Shown here piece after piece: positions 17,945-26,817 of a DNA stretch of 64,000 bases. Position numbers and translations under genes: made by a program. The notes under the pieces are model-generated. The model had not been told where the DNA came from and made no database searches. It saw only the letters and a list, made by a program, of their open reading frames with translations. Position 1 is the first letter of the stretch; the number at the start of each line of letters is the position of its first letter. This DNA comes from Martinezella lusitana. Lineage in GTDB: Bacteria; Pseudomonadota; Alphaproteobacteria; Rhizobiales; Rhizobiaceae. The stretch is taken from NCBI RefSeq assembly GCF_900094565.1, contig NZ_FMAF01000007.1:213767-277766 (forward strand). Direction: 5' to 3'.

Positions 17945-18160
17945 CTAGCGATGAGGCATATCTTTCGTCAGCTCATCAAAAGAAGGTGCTCGACGTTTTG
18001 CCTTCATGAGCAAATCGAGCTCAATCGCCGAGGGGCCAAACCGAAGGAAGAGGTCTTCGGCGGTGCCACGGTCCAGGCGGTACTTTTTCTGAAATTCCGC
18101 CAGTGAATAAGGAGCACCCCTTACGGGGCGTCGTCGTTGAAAAGTCCGTTGTGAATCCAT
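17945..18160 (-). CDS. Small conserved-type hypothetical protein (DUF3606-like)
   Basis: A 71-residue basic protein. The segment LAEFQKKYRLDRGTAEDLFLRFGPSAIELDLLM resembles the helix-loop-helix of DUF3606-like small proteins of rhizobia, where a V/G-P-S-A turn is common. I chose the ATG at 18160 because AGGAG lies upstream; the open frame extends further to 18373 but that part is atypical. Function is unknown. It stands alone between two long spacers. Confidence 0.55.
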   Translation of the reverse strand: MDSQRTFQRRRPVRGAPYSLAEFQKKYRLDRGTAEDLFLRFGPSAIELDLLMKAKRRAPSFDELTKDMPHR

Positions 18161-18875
18161 GCCCGACTTCTCCTCGCTGTTTCGACGAAGCAAATCGATA
18201 GCGTGGCTGAAAGTTCCACTACGGCCAAAATATTGCAGAAAGGCACGTGAAAATAGATCAAGGAGGAATGCGGTGTCGCGGCGCGCGCTGTTTAGCTTTG
18301 ACCGGTCACATTGGTTCGAACACATCATGCTTGGTTTATGATCTTCGGCCAGATGTTTGTCGTGCCTAAGCAAGTCGAAAGCAGCAGAGCTTTGCCGGTG
18401 GCTCGGATAGTATAAGTGAAACCCGGCGAACGGCTGACACCAGTCCTCTGGAGCGGTTCAGCGATTCATGGAATCGCCAAACCGCTCTATCTGTTATTTT
18501 TACGCAATTCCAGACGGAAAACCGCTGCGCACTTTTCCTGGAATTGCTCCAGCACGCGGCACAGTGATTTGTCGGCGGTGGTGCGCTGCTTTCCAAAACA
18601 AGGGCGATGCCATACCCTTTCAGCTGCGCATCGAAGTGACGGCTGCGAGCCTCTCCGACACGTCGCCCAGTGCCCGGCGCAATGTCTCAATCAACCGACG
18701 TATAGCCTGGCTGAGGGCCGATTGGGATATGCCGAGCCTGATGGCCGCCCGAGTGAAGCTTAAAATCGCTTGCACGGGATCTCAACGGGGTCATCGTGCA
18801 GAGCCGGTTCACACTTTTGGCTCCGCGGAAGCAGGTTTCCGCCAGGCTGCGCTTTCGGCGGAGAGTAGGTTATAT
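18161..18875. other. Spacer with interspersed palindromic repeat
   Basis: No supported gene. It contains the repeat element at 18451-18549. Open frames across it (for example 18416-18763) read through the repeat and look non-coding. Confidence 0.5.
18451..18549. repeat. Rhizobium-type intergenic palindromic repeat, copy 1
   Basis: Two adjacent palindromes. The first (18451-18487) has arms GAGCGGTT/AACCGCTC enclosing GCGATTC/GAATCGC. The second has arms GCAATTCCA (18504-18512) and TGGAATTGC (18539-18547). The second half recurs at 62466-62533 with the same internal segment (GGAAAACCGCT..CGCACTTTTCC). Such mosaic palindromes are common between genes in rhizobia and may form RNA hairpins. Confidence 0.8.
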
Positions 18876-19121
18876 CTATTTGGAGCGGGGAGCCGGCTTG
18901 GGCTTTTTAGCTGTGCTTATGCCTAGCTCGCGGTTCAGTTTCTTTTGTGCGAGCTTGCGCGCACGCCGTATTCCCTCAGCCGTTTCGCGGGCGCGCTTTT
19001 GGGAAGGCTTTTCATAATACTCGCGCAGCCGCATTTCCCGGAAAACACCCTCCTGCTGCAATTTCTTCTTCAGAAAGCGTAGCGCCTGATCGACGTTGTT
19101 GTCTCTAACAAGGACTTGCAA
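18876..19121 (-). CDS. rpsU: 30S ribosomal protein S21 (paralogue)
   Basis: An 81-residue protein whose first 55 residues match S21: [19 protein letters not shown], then the basic [12 protein letters not shown] helix. The C-terminal 20 residues are Lys/Pro-rich and longer than in most S21 proteins. S21 binds the small subunit and helps initiation. Rhizobia carry several rpsU copies, often cold- or stress-linked; this one lies among accessory genes, so it is probably not the housekeeping copy. The start codon is TTG, preceded by GGAG at 6 bp. Confidence 0.93.
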   Translation of the reverse strand: MQVLVRDNNVDQALRFLKKKLQQEGVFREMRLREYYEKPSQKRARETAEGIRRARKLAQKKLNRELGISTAKKPKPAPRSK

Positions 19122-19263
19122 TCTTTTCTCCTGATATAACCGTGCTCATTGTTCGGGGAGAGTCCTTACGCCCAGAGCAGAGGGCTTGGCAATACTGCTT
19201 TGGGGCAGCCATCAAGATGGAGGCATACGTGAATCAGTCGTTGATTGAGCGAACATTTTCGCT

Positions 19264-20556
19264 CTAGGCGTCTGCCTGGTTTTCGGTCTGTTGGCTGTCC
19301 ATCGTGGTTGGGCGCAAGCTGTCAGTACCTCGTTCACGATCGATCCACCGCATTACCGGCGTGACTGCCACGCCGTGGACGATCACCGAAAAAAGGATGA
19401 TTAGAAAAACCGTTGCCCAGATGACCTCGATCCCGTTGAACGAAGCTCTTCCGGAGGCGTAAGCCAAATAGTAAATCGACCCTAATCCTCTGATCCCGAA
19501 AATAGAAACGATGAGCTTCTCGGCACGCGGCTGTTGGCCGCCGATCGGGCTGATCCAGCCAGCCGCCGGTCTGACTATCGCAAGCGTCAGCACGGCCACA
19601 GTGACGACACGCCAGTCGACATGCGATATCAGCGATCCCTCCGCAAGCGCGGAGCCGAAGCCGACAAGTACGACCATCATCAGGAGTCGCTCGATCTGCT
19701 CGCCAAAATCATGGAGCTCTCCATGAAAGCTGCTCTGCCTTTCGACACTGCGCAGCGTCAGTGCTGTCACAAACACAGCGACAAAACCGTAACCATGGAT
19801 CAGTTCGGTCGCGCCGTATGAAAGGCATGTGAAACCCAGTGCAGCAAGTCCGTCGCCGGTTTTAGCTATGCGACTGGACCTCGGAACCTTAAATGTCAGA
19901 TATCCGAGTATGCGGCCGGTGACCCACCCCAAAGCGATACCTGCCGTCAGTCTCCAGACGACATCGAAGGCGAACCAATGAGCGATCCATCCATGATCAT
20001 TGCTTCCTTGTGAGGTCACGGCGATAGCGGCCATGACGAAGGGGAAGCTGAGTCCGTCGTTGAGGCCGGCTTCCGAGGTCAGCGCGAATCTGATGTCGTC
20101 TTCTTCGCCGGTCTGCGGTGGTCCGACCTGGATATCACCCGCCAGTACGGGATCGGTAGGTGCGAGTGCCGCACCGAGCAGGAGCGCGGAGGCGGCCCCC
20201 AGCCCGAGAACACCCCAGCCGAGGAGGGCAATCATCCCGATCGAGATGGGCATGGCAATCCCGAGCAATCGCCAGGTCATCGCCCATCGCCGCCATCCCA
20301 GCGGCCGGTCAATCTTCAAGCCAGCGCCCATCAATGCCACGATCACGACGAATTCTGTTAGATGTTCCGTGAGTTCGCGACTGTCGAGCGGGTTTATCCG
20401 TGGAAATGGGGCGAGTGGCGTCCACGTCAGAAGCATGCCGATCACCACACAGCAGATCGGCAGCGATAAGGGCATATGACGCAGAGCCAGCGGTAGCCAC
20501 GCAGTCAGCAGCACGATCGCTCCAAAGATGAACAACGTGACCATATATGTGTTCAT
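19264..20556 (-). CDS. CPA1-type Na+(K+)/H+ antiporter
   Basis: A 430-residue inner-membrane protein with about 12 hydrophobic segments. The ALAPTDPVLAGDIQVG and SEAGLNDGLSFPFV motifs are the Asp/Asn-containing core helices of CPA1 (NhaP-type) antiporters. It exchanges monovalent cations for protons in pH and salt homeostasis. The C-terminus is short, without a cytoplasmic regulatory domain. Monocistronic; the exact cation is unknown. Confidence 0.88.
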   Translation of the reverse strand: MNTYMVTLFIFGAIVLLTAWLPLALRHMPLSLPICCVVIGMLLTWTPLAPFPRINPLDSRELTEHLTEFVVIVALMGAGLKIDRPLGWRRWAMTWRLLGIAMPISIGMIALLGWGVLGLGAASALLLGAALAPTDPVLAGDIQVGPPQTGEEDDIRFALTSEAGLNDGLSFPFVMAAIAVTSQGSNDHGWIAHWFAFDVVWRLTAGIALGWVTGRILGYLTFKVPRSSRIAKTGDGLAALGFTCLSYGATELIHGYGFVAVFVTALTLRSVERQSSFHGELHDFGEQIERLLMMVVLVGFGSALAEGSLISHVDWRVVTVAVLTLAIVRPAAGWISPIGGQQPRAEKLIVSIFGIRGLGSIYYLAYASGRASFNGIEVIWATVFLIILFSVIVHGVAVTPVMRWIDRERGTDSLRPTTMDSQQTENQADA

Positions 20557-20938
20557 CCAGGCTACGTCTCCCGCACCTATTTGATAGCCAACCCTGCCGG
20601 TGCCCGCTGCGACGGCTCAGTAAAGCGCTCCCGCGTTGCAGGATTCTCCTCGCGGGCGACATGATTGGTGGCGAGGCTTGTAGTGATGAACGTTGTCGCT
20701 CCTGCATCGTTCCGACCGATAACTCTGTTTCCGATGCGCGAACTCGCAAGGCAATAGAGGACCAGCGCGTTCCCCACGCTCAGACGCCGTCTTTTCCTGC
20801 TCTTTGATATCGGTCTGACGATAGGACTATGGGCGAATATTTCCTTGTACTCGGAGCGCGGATTCGGTCGCTCGAATTTCACATCTCAGGTGGAACTTTT
20901 ATTGCAGCTAAGGACTTTCGCTCTGGAGGAGTGTTGCA
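20557..20938. other. Spacer without confirmed gene
   Basis: Contains a GTG-started minus-strand frame (20577-20882, 101 codons) with no domain and low confidence. Only the GGAGGAG ribosome-binding site before 20939 is clear. Confidence 0.4.
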
Positions 20939-21166
20939 ATGAGCAAAAATACCGACAACCCCCGCCCCGGCCTGAGAACGACGCCGGTTGATCGGCCGGC
21001 GTGGTCTCCTTGGATCGCCATTCTTGCGGCTGTTCTGGTCGCGGCTCTGGCCTGGAGCTTTTGGTCTATCATGGGTCCATCGGACTCTCGCGTTCCGCCT
21101 GCCCAGACGACGATCCAGCCATCAGCGGCTAATTCAACTCCACCGGCAACAACACCAACTCAGTAA
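20939..21166 (+). CDS. Small single-pass membrane protein
   Basis: A 75-residue protein. It has a polar N-terminus, one membrane helix at about residues 24-46 (WIAILAAVLVAALAWSFWSI), and a Pro/Thr/Ser-rich tail probably in the periplasm. A GGAGGAG ribosome-binding site sits 7 bp before the ATG. The layout resembles other small rhizobial stress membrane proteins such as the one at 39374-39535. No function is known. Confidence 0.7.
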   Translation: MSKNTDNPRPGLRTTPVDRPAWSPWIAILAAVLVAALAWSFWSIMGPSDSRVPPAQTTIQPSAANSTPPATTPTQ

Positions 21167-21402
21167 AGGCGATAGGGCGAAGCTCCGACGGTAAAGCATT
21201 CCATCCTGCGTTCAGCGGCGAAAGTCTGCGACTGAAGTCGTCCTAAATACCCAGAACATGCTGGGGAGCCGCTGACCCAACTCAAATTATATAATGGAAG
21301 CAACGCCGCAACATCTGGGGCGCCCTCGGGTTGCTACTCCCAATGCCGTATTCCGGTGTTTTGCACTTGCTCCAACTTCGCACCGGAGACCGAGGAGAAT
21401 GC

Positions 21403-21578
21403 ATGTTCTGCGGCTTCCAATTGGAAATGATAGACGTCGGACCTCGGGAGCTTCGCGTCCGCCATGGGGGCTCCGGCCCGCCACTTCTTCTGCTGTACGG
21501 TCATCCCGCACCCATATGACATGGGGGGCGGGTCGCAGATCTGGCATAGTTCCGAACGAGGCCATCACTTGCATCTGA
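21403..21578 (+). pseudogene. Alpha/beta hydrolase (dehalogenase-like) N-terminal fragment, frameshifted
   Basis: The frame from about 21403 reads FCGFQLEMIDVGPRELRVRH, then GGSGPPLLLLYGHP, the usual N-terminus of haloacetate-dehalogenase-like hydrolases, and stops at 21519. The expected continuation, THMTWG, appears in another frame just downstream (ending at 21578). So at least one frameshift broke the gene, and the rest (catalytic triad) is gone. The 3' remainder to 21762 holds nothing recognisable. Confidence 0.65.
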
Positions 21579-21762
21579 TCGCCCTGCAGAAATGATGGTG
21601 TGTCAACGCGCCTAAAAATACTTCGCCGAAATCAATATCGAAATTTAGTCGGATAATGAACCAAAGCCTGATGAAAGCGTCGTCGTCCAAGGCCCCACCG
21701 CTCAATGCCGGCGTTCCGGAGGTTCGTCCTTCTCTTTGTGGTAGCTCTCAGTCACAGTGAGA

Positions 21763-22992
21763 TTAATGGATGGGGAACAGATCCCAATCGGCGTCACGAT
21801 GCCCCAGGATTTCGGAAGAGATGAGATCCGCCGCAATCTTGCTGAACGTTATGCCGTTGCCGCCGAAACCCATCGTTACGAAAACGTTCTTCATTCCCGG
21901 GAGGTTGCCAATCATTGGTAACCCGTTTGGCGTTACGCCGAACGCGGCCGACCACGTAAAGTCGGGCCTGCCAATCGATATGCCGGTCAGATCGCCCAGC
22001 TTCTCAATCAGAATTTTTGCCTTCTTCGCGACTTTTGACGAATCCTTATAGGCGCCGTCGCCATCTTCGTCTTCGCCGCCGACTATGACCCGACCATCCG
22101 GCGTTGTGCGGAAATAGAGATACGGATCCGAGCCCTCCCAGATGAGATAACGATCAAGCCATTCCGGTCGCTTCAGCCGCGGCCGGCTGGCAAGTGCCCA
22201 GGTCGAGATCAGCTTCTGGCTCTTGTTCGCAATCGATTCCAGAAATTCGTAACCCGTGCAGAACACGACATGCTTTGCCGTGATCATTTTTCCTTCGGAC
22301 GTCGAGACGACGACCTCCTCATCGGTATTACGCACGTCCTTGATTTCAATGCCTGCAGCGATTTCGATACCATGGACCTTCGCGTTTCGAAGTAATGCTG
22401 CGGTAAGCTGTGCCGGATCGGCTGACGCTGAAATAGCGCTGTCGATCGCTGCGTGCCGATGAAGTCCATATCGTTCTCGAAGAGTAAAGGAATCGAGTAG
22501 TTCCGCTTTGATCCCAGCCTTCGCTCTGACATCGACCTCCATCTGAAGTGCTCGAGCGCCATACTCCTCACCCGACAGGAAGAGTGTGTGCTTCCGCTCA
22601 AAGGCACATTTTAATTCGAGGTCCCGGACAAGGCTGATGAGTTCCTCAACCGCACGCGCCGAGCGCTGCCAGACACGCTGTGCCTTCTTCTCGCCAACCA
22701 TCTTCGCCAGCACATGCAGGGGTACATCAATCTCATGTTGTATCATCGCCGTGCTGGCTATGGTGCTGCCACGTACAGGCTGTCTGCGATCGACGACGAG
22801 GATTCTCAATGCCTTTCCCGCCAGCGCATGCGCCATGAGCGCACCGCTGATGCCCGCTCCAACGATGATGACATCGAACGATGTGGACGATGGCCTCTTC
22901 CGCGACACCACCGAAATTCTCGGAGAAGCTGCCCACAGAGGTTGGTCGTGGCGCAGGTGCTGCTTATGGGTAAGGGGCACGGGATTGTCCAA
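21763..22992 (-). CDS. FAD-dependent oxidoreductase, DAO (glycine/D-amino-acid oxidase) family
   Basis: A 409-residue flavoprotein. After a 37-residue leader comes the dinucleotide-binding motif DVIIVGAGISGALMAHAL, then IASTAMIQHEID, the second FAD contact, and C-terminal NVFVTMGFGGNGITFSKIAADLI, which closes over the isoalloxazine ring. DAO-family enzymes oxidise secondary or primary amines of amino-acid-like substrates; the substrate here is unknown. The frame starts with TTG at 22992, and the leader (PVPLTHKQHLR) seems conserved in this subfamily, so I kept it. The true start is uncertain by up to 30 codons. Confidence 0.85.
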   Translation of the reverse strand: MDNPVPLTHKQHLRHDQPLWAASPRISVVSRKRPSSTSFDVIIVGAGISGALMAHALAGKALRILVVDRRQPVRGSTIASTAMIQHEIDVPLHVLAKMVGEKKAQRVWQRSARAVEELISLVRDLELKCAFERKHTLFLSGEEYGARALQMEVDVRAKAGIKAELLDSFTLRERYGLHRHAAIDSAISASADPAQLTAALLRNAKVHGIEIAAGIEIKDVRNTDEEVVVSTSEGKMITAKHVVFCTGYEFLESIANKSQKLISTWALASRPRLKRPEWLDRYLIWEGSDPYLYFRTTPDGRVIVGGEDEDGDGAYKDSSKVAKKAKILIEKLGDLTGISIGRPDFTWSAAFGVTPNGLPMIGNLPGMKNVFVTMGFGGNGITFSKIAADLISSEILGHRDADWDLFPIH

Positions 22993-23177
22993 TGGAGAGG
23001 CCTAAACGAGAGGATGCGATGCAATCTGCCATCGCCTGGCGGTCGATCAACGGTGGTAATCGACCATCGTTCGATCTCGGATCTAATGAGCTCGACGGCG
23101 ATCAACCGTTGCGGCTGGGGGCCTCCTTCGAGAACATGACATCCAGCGAAAAGTTCGAGCCGAAGTCGCTCGAGCGT

Positions 23178-23204
23178 AGGGTCGCCTGCCTTACAGGCGA
23201 CCCT
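23178..23204 (+). terminator. Strong hairpin near the end of the stress membrane operon
   Basis: A perfect 11-bp GC-rich stem (AGGGTCGCCTG / CAGGCGACCCT) with a 5-base loop, followed by ATTTTC on the plus strand. It lies 5 bp beyond the stop of the minus-strand gene at 23209. The T-run is on the plus side, so it may be bidirectional or mainly stop plus-strand readthrough. Confidence 0.7.
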
Positions 23205-23208
23205 ATTT

Positions 23209-24090
23209 TCAAAGTGCTTTCATATCATCGCGTTCGCGACCGCCGATGACTGCAGCGACGGCGCCAATGAATGCACCGATCAGCAGCGACAATGTCCCGA
23301 AAAGGGCGAGCTTGGCACCAGCCTTGCGAGCACCCTCTGCAGCCTGCTGAGCCTTTGCCTTGGCGTCGGCAGCATTCTTCAGAATCGTGTCGACCCGCGT
23401 TTTAGCGTCGGAGTCGGACAGGCCGGTCTTCGCAGCGACAAGCTGTGTCAGATACGTCTGGTCATCCGGGGAAATGCTGCCGGAAACCGCGCCATTGGCG
23501 AGGATTGTGGCGACCTGCGCCGCTGAGGTGTCGGTGACGTTTGCATTTGCCGGAAGCTTCCGCGGGTCGGCCGGCCGCAGCAGGCTGTCGACGAAGTAGG
23601 AGCTTCCTCCCACGCTGTCGCCGGCTTTGGAAACTGCCACGGTGGCCGCGCCAGATGTCACTGTGGAAGCGGCCTGGACCCCGGCGCCGACGATCGATGA
23701 AAGGGCTGAACCGAGGACGCCAACGACGACCAGCGTCGCCAATGCCCAGGTGAGTAGTCCGTGGGCGGTGTCCCGGAAATAGACCTCGTCCGTATGGACC
23801 GATACCCATTTCGTGCGAAGGCGGCCGGTTAGGTAGCCGCCAATACCAGCCGAAAGCCACTGGACGATGATGAGCCAGATAGCCGCTGAGATTGAAACGG
23901 TGGCGACCGCAGCGCTTTGCGAGGACCATGGCGACACCATAGTCAGGCCTAGCCCGGATCCTAGCAGTGTCAGAATCAGTGTCACACCGACAGCGGCGAG
24001 TGCTCCTGCGATGATCGGGGCCCAATTCACGCCGGAGGCGGAGGATTCAGGTGCAACAGTGCGCGCAGCATTTGCGTCGATTGTCGTCAT
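23209..24090 (-). CDS. Multi-pass membrane protein of a rhizobial stress operon ('PhnA-like' group)
   Basis: A 293-residue inner-membrane protein with hydrophobic segments at about residues 24-48, 64-88, 112-140 and 260-285, and a soluble Ala/Asp/Lys-rich coiled-coil-like region at about residues 190-255. Similar rhizobial proteins are often labelled 'PhnA-like', which I consider an uninformative name: no PhnA zinc motif is visible. It is the last gene of a four-gene minus-strand unit (25204 to 23209) headed by a stress-type promoter, so a role in envelope stress is inferred. Function is unknown. Confidence 0.75.
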   Translation of the reverse strand: MTTIDANAARTVAPESSASGVNWAPIIAGALAAVGVTLILTLLGSGLGLTMVSPWSSQSAAVATVSISAAIWLIIVQWLSAGIGGYLTGRLRTKWVSVHTDEVYFRDTAHGLLTWALATLVVVGVLGSALSSIVGAGVQAASTVTSGAATVAVSKAGDSVGGSSYFVDSLLRPADPRKLPANANVTDTSAAQVATILANGAVSGSISPDDQTYLTQLVAAKTGLSDSDAKTRVDTILKNAADAKAKAQQAAEGARKAGAKLALFGTLSLLIGAFIGAVAAVIGGRERDDMKAL

Positions 24091-24099
24091 GATGCGCTC

Positions 24100-24177
24100 C
24101 TATCGTACAAAGAGCATGATGAGGATGATAATCGGGATCGGAATGCCCAGGAACCAGAGAAGAATGCCGCGACCCAT
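24100..24177 (-). CDS. 25-residue single-helix membrane peptide
   Basis: ATG at 24177, TAG at 24102-24100. The product begins MGRGILLWFLGIPIPIIILI and is almost wholly a membrane helix, ending in MLFVR. GGAGG lies 6 bp before the ATG. Very similar tiny IPIPIIIL peptides occur in many alphaproteobacteria next to stress genes (from memory, not searched). It ends 9 bp before the next gene's ATG and is probably cotranscribed with it. Function is unknown. Confidence 0.75.
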   Translation of the reverse strand: MGRGILLWFLGIPIPIIILIMLFVR

Positions 24178-24243
24178 GAGAGCCTCCTTAAGATAGATCG
24201 GTGAGAAGGGAGAGCCCTGACCTTGAGGCCAGAGCTCATTTCA

Positions 24244-24846
24244 TCAGACGCCTGGCTGGCGATAGCGGGCCCGCTCTTCCTCGATGGCCGCCGGTTCGTA
24301 CGGATCAAGGCTATCGTCGAACTTGGTCCAGCCTTGCTTGGTATAGGCGTTGCGACGCTCAACCGGATCGACCCAGTTCGACTGCTTGAGAATTGTCTCC
24401 GTATTGAGCGCGACTGCGTCCTCGACCTTCGCGGTGACGAGCGTCCCGCCGCGACGGACACCTTCGGCATAGACATGTGCGTCAGCTTCCGGAACGCCGG
24501 AATCAGTCAGGGCACCGATCAGGCCACCTGCAGCACCGCCGGCGACTGCGCCAGCGACGGCACCAACCGCGGTCGCCGCAAGCCAGCCGGCCGCTACAAC
24601 GGGGCCCACGCCCGGAATTGCGATCATGCCCAGGCCCGTCAACAGACCGCCCGCGCCACCAACGACAGCGCCAAGCCCCGCACCCGTACCGGCGCCATTG
24701 GCCGCACCCGAATGATCCTTGTCATGATCGTGAGCATTGTTCGAAACGATGCTTATCTGTTCTGAAGGCACACCAGATCTCTCAAGCGCCTCGACTGCGG
24801 TTTCGGCATCCTTGTAGTCGTCGAAAAGTGCGGAAACTGTTTTCAT
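24244..24846 (-). CDS. General stress protein, YflT/GSP17M-like domain with glycine-rich membrane region
   Basis: A 200-residue protein. Residues 1-38 (KTVSALFDDYKDAETAVEAL) match the heat-induced stress protein YflT / general stress protein 17M domain. Residues about 50-115 are extremely Gly/Ala-rich with GxxxG repeats and probably insert in membrane. The C-terminus (EDAVALNTETILKQSNWVDP) is soluble and acidic. The longer open frame to 24981 was rejected because GGAGAAC lies 5 bp before the ATG at 24846. It is cotranscribed with the PepSY-like gene upstream. The molecular role is unknown; stress induction is supported by the operon promoter. Confidence 0.8.
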   Translation of the reverse strand: MKTVSALFDDYKDAETAVEALERSGVPSEQISIVSNNAHDHDKDHSGAANGAGTGAGLGAVVGGAGGLLTGLGMIAIPGVGPVVAAGWLAATAVGAVAGAVAGGAAGGLIGALTDSGVPEADAHVYAEGVRRGGTLVTAKVEDAVALNTETILKQSNWVDPVERRNAYTKQGWTKFDDSLDPYEPAAIEEERARYRQPGV

Positions 24847-24886
24847 TTTAGTTCTCCTGAAATCGATAGATTCGGATGTGCGGCAC

Positions 24887-25204
24887 TCACATCGCGACGA
24901 TGTTGCCCTGGTAGTCGAGAGTGACCGACACGGACTTGCCGTCTTTGGTTGCTGTTGACTGCCACAGACCCTTGTCATCAAGCTTGAGCGCCGTGACGCC
25001 GCTATACCCCGCCTTCTCTATGCGTTCCTTGGCCTGTGCCTCGGTGAAGCTATTGTGGCCTGCGACGGGCGCCGTCGGGTTCTTGGTGTTGGGGGTAGCG
25101 ACGGCCGGGGTGTTGGCATCGGTCGACGGGGTCGCGGATGTCTGGGCGACAGCCGTCAGCGCTGACGCTCCAAGGAGCGCCGCGGCGAAAATCATCGTTT
25201 TCAT
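24887..25204 (-). CDS. Small periplasmic PepSY-like protein
   Basis: A 105-residue protein with a signal peptide (cleavage after AVA). A Thr/Pro/Ala-rich linker leads to a single PepSY-like domain (FTEAQAKERIEKAGYSGV, then KDGKSVSVTLDYQGNIV). PepSY domains often act as inhibitors or chaperones in the periplasm. It is the first gene after the stress-type promoter at 25254-25278. Confidence 0.8.
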   Translation of the reverse strand: MKTMIFAAALLGASALTAVAQTSATPSTDANTPAVATPNTKNPTAPVAGHNSFTEAQAKERIEKAGYSGVTALKLDDKGLWQSTATKDGKSVSVTLDYQGNIVAM

Positions 25205-25723
25205 TGTGTTTCCTCATATTGCCGGATCTTCTTCACGAGACCCGTAAGTCTACAACCATGTGCGCAGCAATTGGTTCCGGCCGGACTAGACGATTGGGTG
25301 AGGGGTTGCCTTTTATTGATGCCCGACTGCAAGCCGTGCCGGCGACGACTAAGTTTAGAACTACCTTGCGGTTCACGGGTTTTGCTGGCGAGACCACAGG
25401 CCAACCGACATGAAAGAAGGGTATGGTGAGCATGGCGGTTTTTCGGTTTTCCCACCATGGTTAGCGAAACAGCACACGGGCGTACTGCCTTTCCGTCCGC
25501 GATTTCCCATCACCGCAAGAATGCTTTCAAGGCCTCCATCAGGGCCCTGGAAATTTCTGCGGGGAGGGCGTCCGCCATCGATCTACCGTTCTCCATGTCA
25601 TGCGCGCGCGGAATAGCCGCATAGGAGAAGAGGCGGTGATGCGGAGCCAACGTTTTTGGAGCCGGCTCTTTTTCAGTGCAACAGGTCAGAAGGAAGAGGG
25701 CCAGCGCGAAGCTGGCCCCAGCA
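25205..25723. other. Spacer with the operon promoter only
   Basis: About 520 bp. Apart from the EcfG-type promoter at 25254-25278, nothing recognisable; short frames lack good starts or domains. Confidence 0.5.
25254..25278 (-). promoter_or_regulatory. EcfG/RpoE2-type general stress promoter
   Basis: Minus strand: GGAAC, 17 bp, GTT, 49 bp before the PepSY-like gene. It would drive the four-gene operon down to 23209. Confidence 0.7.
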
Positions 25724-26170
25724 TTATTTCCTCAATTTGGAATAGTCGAGCTTCGGGGCCATCGAGAGATCCTGTTTCGAGGTGTCGACATAAGCCTTCC
25801 AGGTTCCGTTGTCCGGCGCCAGCGCGATCGACGATGGATCGAGAACCACGTAGGTTTCACCGATGCCGAGGAAGCCGCCGACACTTGCAACAACGCCAAT
25901 CACCGACTTGCCCCCACCGATGACTACGTCGGATATTTTACCAATGGTTTCGTTCTGCTTGTTGTATATGCCGATGCCGACCAATTTCGACGTGACCAGA
26001 TCATCGTCCTGGATGTTGACGTATTTTAAGGGGCCGCTCGCCGTCTTGCCCATTGTGATGCCGGGGCCAGCCATGGCGGCGTCTGCGCCGGTTGCAGCAG
26101 TCGTCTGAGCGAAGGCTGCGCCACTCATAAGTGTGAGCGCCAAGCCGGCAAGGATCGAACGAATTTTCAT
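25724..26170 (-). CDS. Secreted PRC-barrel domain protein
   Basis: A 148-residue periplasmic protein with a signal peptide (cleavage after AFA). A PRC-barrel domain covers about residues 48-125: DDDLVTSKLVGIGIYNKQ, then GKISDVVIGGGKSVIGVVASVGGFLGIGE. PRC barrels mediate protein or RNA contacts; periplasmic forms in rhizobia are stress-induced and of unknown role. The start at 26170 has AGGAG upstream; the open frame further up to 26212 was rejected. A stress-type promoter lies 53 bp upstream. Confidence 0.85.
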   Translation of the reverse strand: MKIRSILAGLALTLMSGAAFAQTTAATGADAAMAGPGITMGKTASGPLKYVNIQDDDLVTSKLVGIGIYNKQNETIGKISDVVIGGGKSVIGVVASVGGFLGIGETYVVLDPSSIALAPDNGTWKAYVDTSKQDLSMAPKLDYSKLRK

Positions 26171-26223
26171 GAGATACTCCTGTAAAGTACGGCAGACGAA
26201 GGTGCATGCCATTACCGGGAGTT

Positions 26224-26248
26224 AACCCTTGCGAGCGAAAAACGTTCC
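26224..26248 (-). promoter_or_regulatory. EcfG/RpoE2-type general stress promoter
   Basis: Minus strand: GGAAC, 17 bp, GTT, located 53 bp before the PRC-barrel gene start. Confidence 0.7.
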
Positions 26249-26448
26249 CTAGTTCATTGATTTATATTGTTTTTCCTCTTTGTGCGACGACAGCCGTCGG
26301 TTGGGCTTTTATTCCGTGTGCGATCAAAGGGATGGAGTCTTATGGATAACTGGGGCATACAATCCTGAGGAGCATCTATCCTTCCGACCTTATAGGCAAG
26401 CAACAAAAGCTCAGCACAAACGTGGATGATGATCAGTGTCGACCTCGC

Positions 26449-26817
26449 TCAGGCCGCCACCATTTCGCGTATTGCGCTGATAATTCTCTCGGGGTTGTAG
26501 GGCTTGCTGAAAAACCGCCCATCGATCGGGAGGTTCTCTTCCAGAATGGACCGGTGGCCGGATGTCACGATGATCTTGATGGGCGGCCAGCGATCTCGAA
26601 CAGCGGCTGCAAGTTTCAGACCGTCCATGCTGCCGGGCATATCGATGTCGGTGAACAGGGCTTGTATTTCAGTATGGTGTTCGAGGACGACAATGGCTTC
26701 GTCGGCGTTTGCAGCCTCAAAGACCAGAAACCCGCCATCCTCCAGAGCGCTTACAATGTCTATCCTCGTTAGTGGTTCGTCCTCGACCACGAGAACGGCA
26801 ATACGGGCATGGGTCAT
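26449..26817 (-). CDS. Single-domain response regulator
   Basis: A 122-residue stand-alone receiver domain. The acidic pocket is VVEDEP, the phospho-acceptor Asp is in FTDIDMPGSMDG, the Thr/Ser switch is in IIVTSGH and the Lys in FFSKPYNP. There is no output domain. Such receivers, related to those used with HWE kinases, can act as phosphate sinks or relays. It is not cotranscribed with the HWE kinase at 30003, but both lie in the stress island and could work together. The start at 26817 is chosen by domain fit; the ribosome-binding site is weak. Confidence 0.88.
   Translation of the reverse strand: MTHARIAVLVVEDEPLTRIDIVSALEDGGFLVFEAANADEAIVVLEHHTEIQALFTDIDMPGSMDGLKLAAAVRDRWPPIKIIVTSGHRSILEENLPIDGRFFSKPYNPERIISAIREMVAA

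Noticed and set aside
18185..18212. Possible stress promoter before the small gene at 18160
   Set aside because: GGAAC with GATT at the -10 position; does not meet the consensus.
20577..20882. GTG-started minus-strand frame upstream of the antiporter
   Set aside because: No domain, weak start, composition like non-coding DNA.
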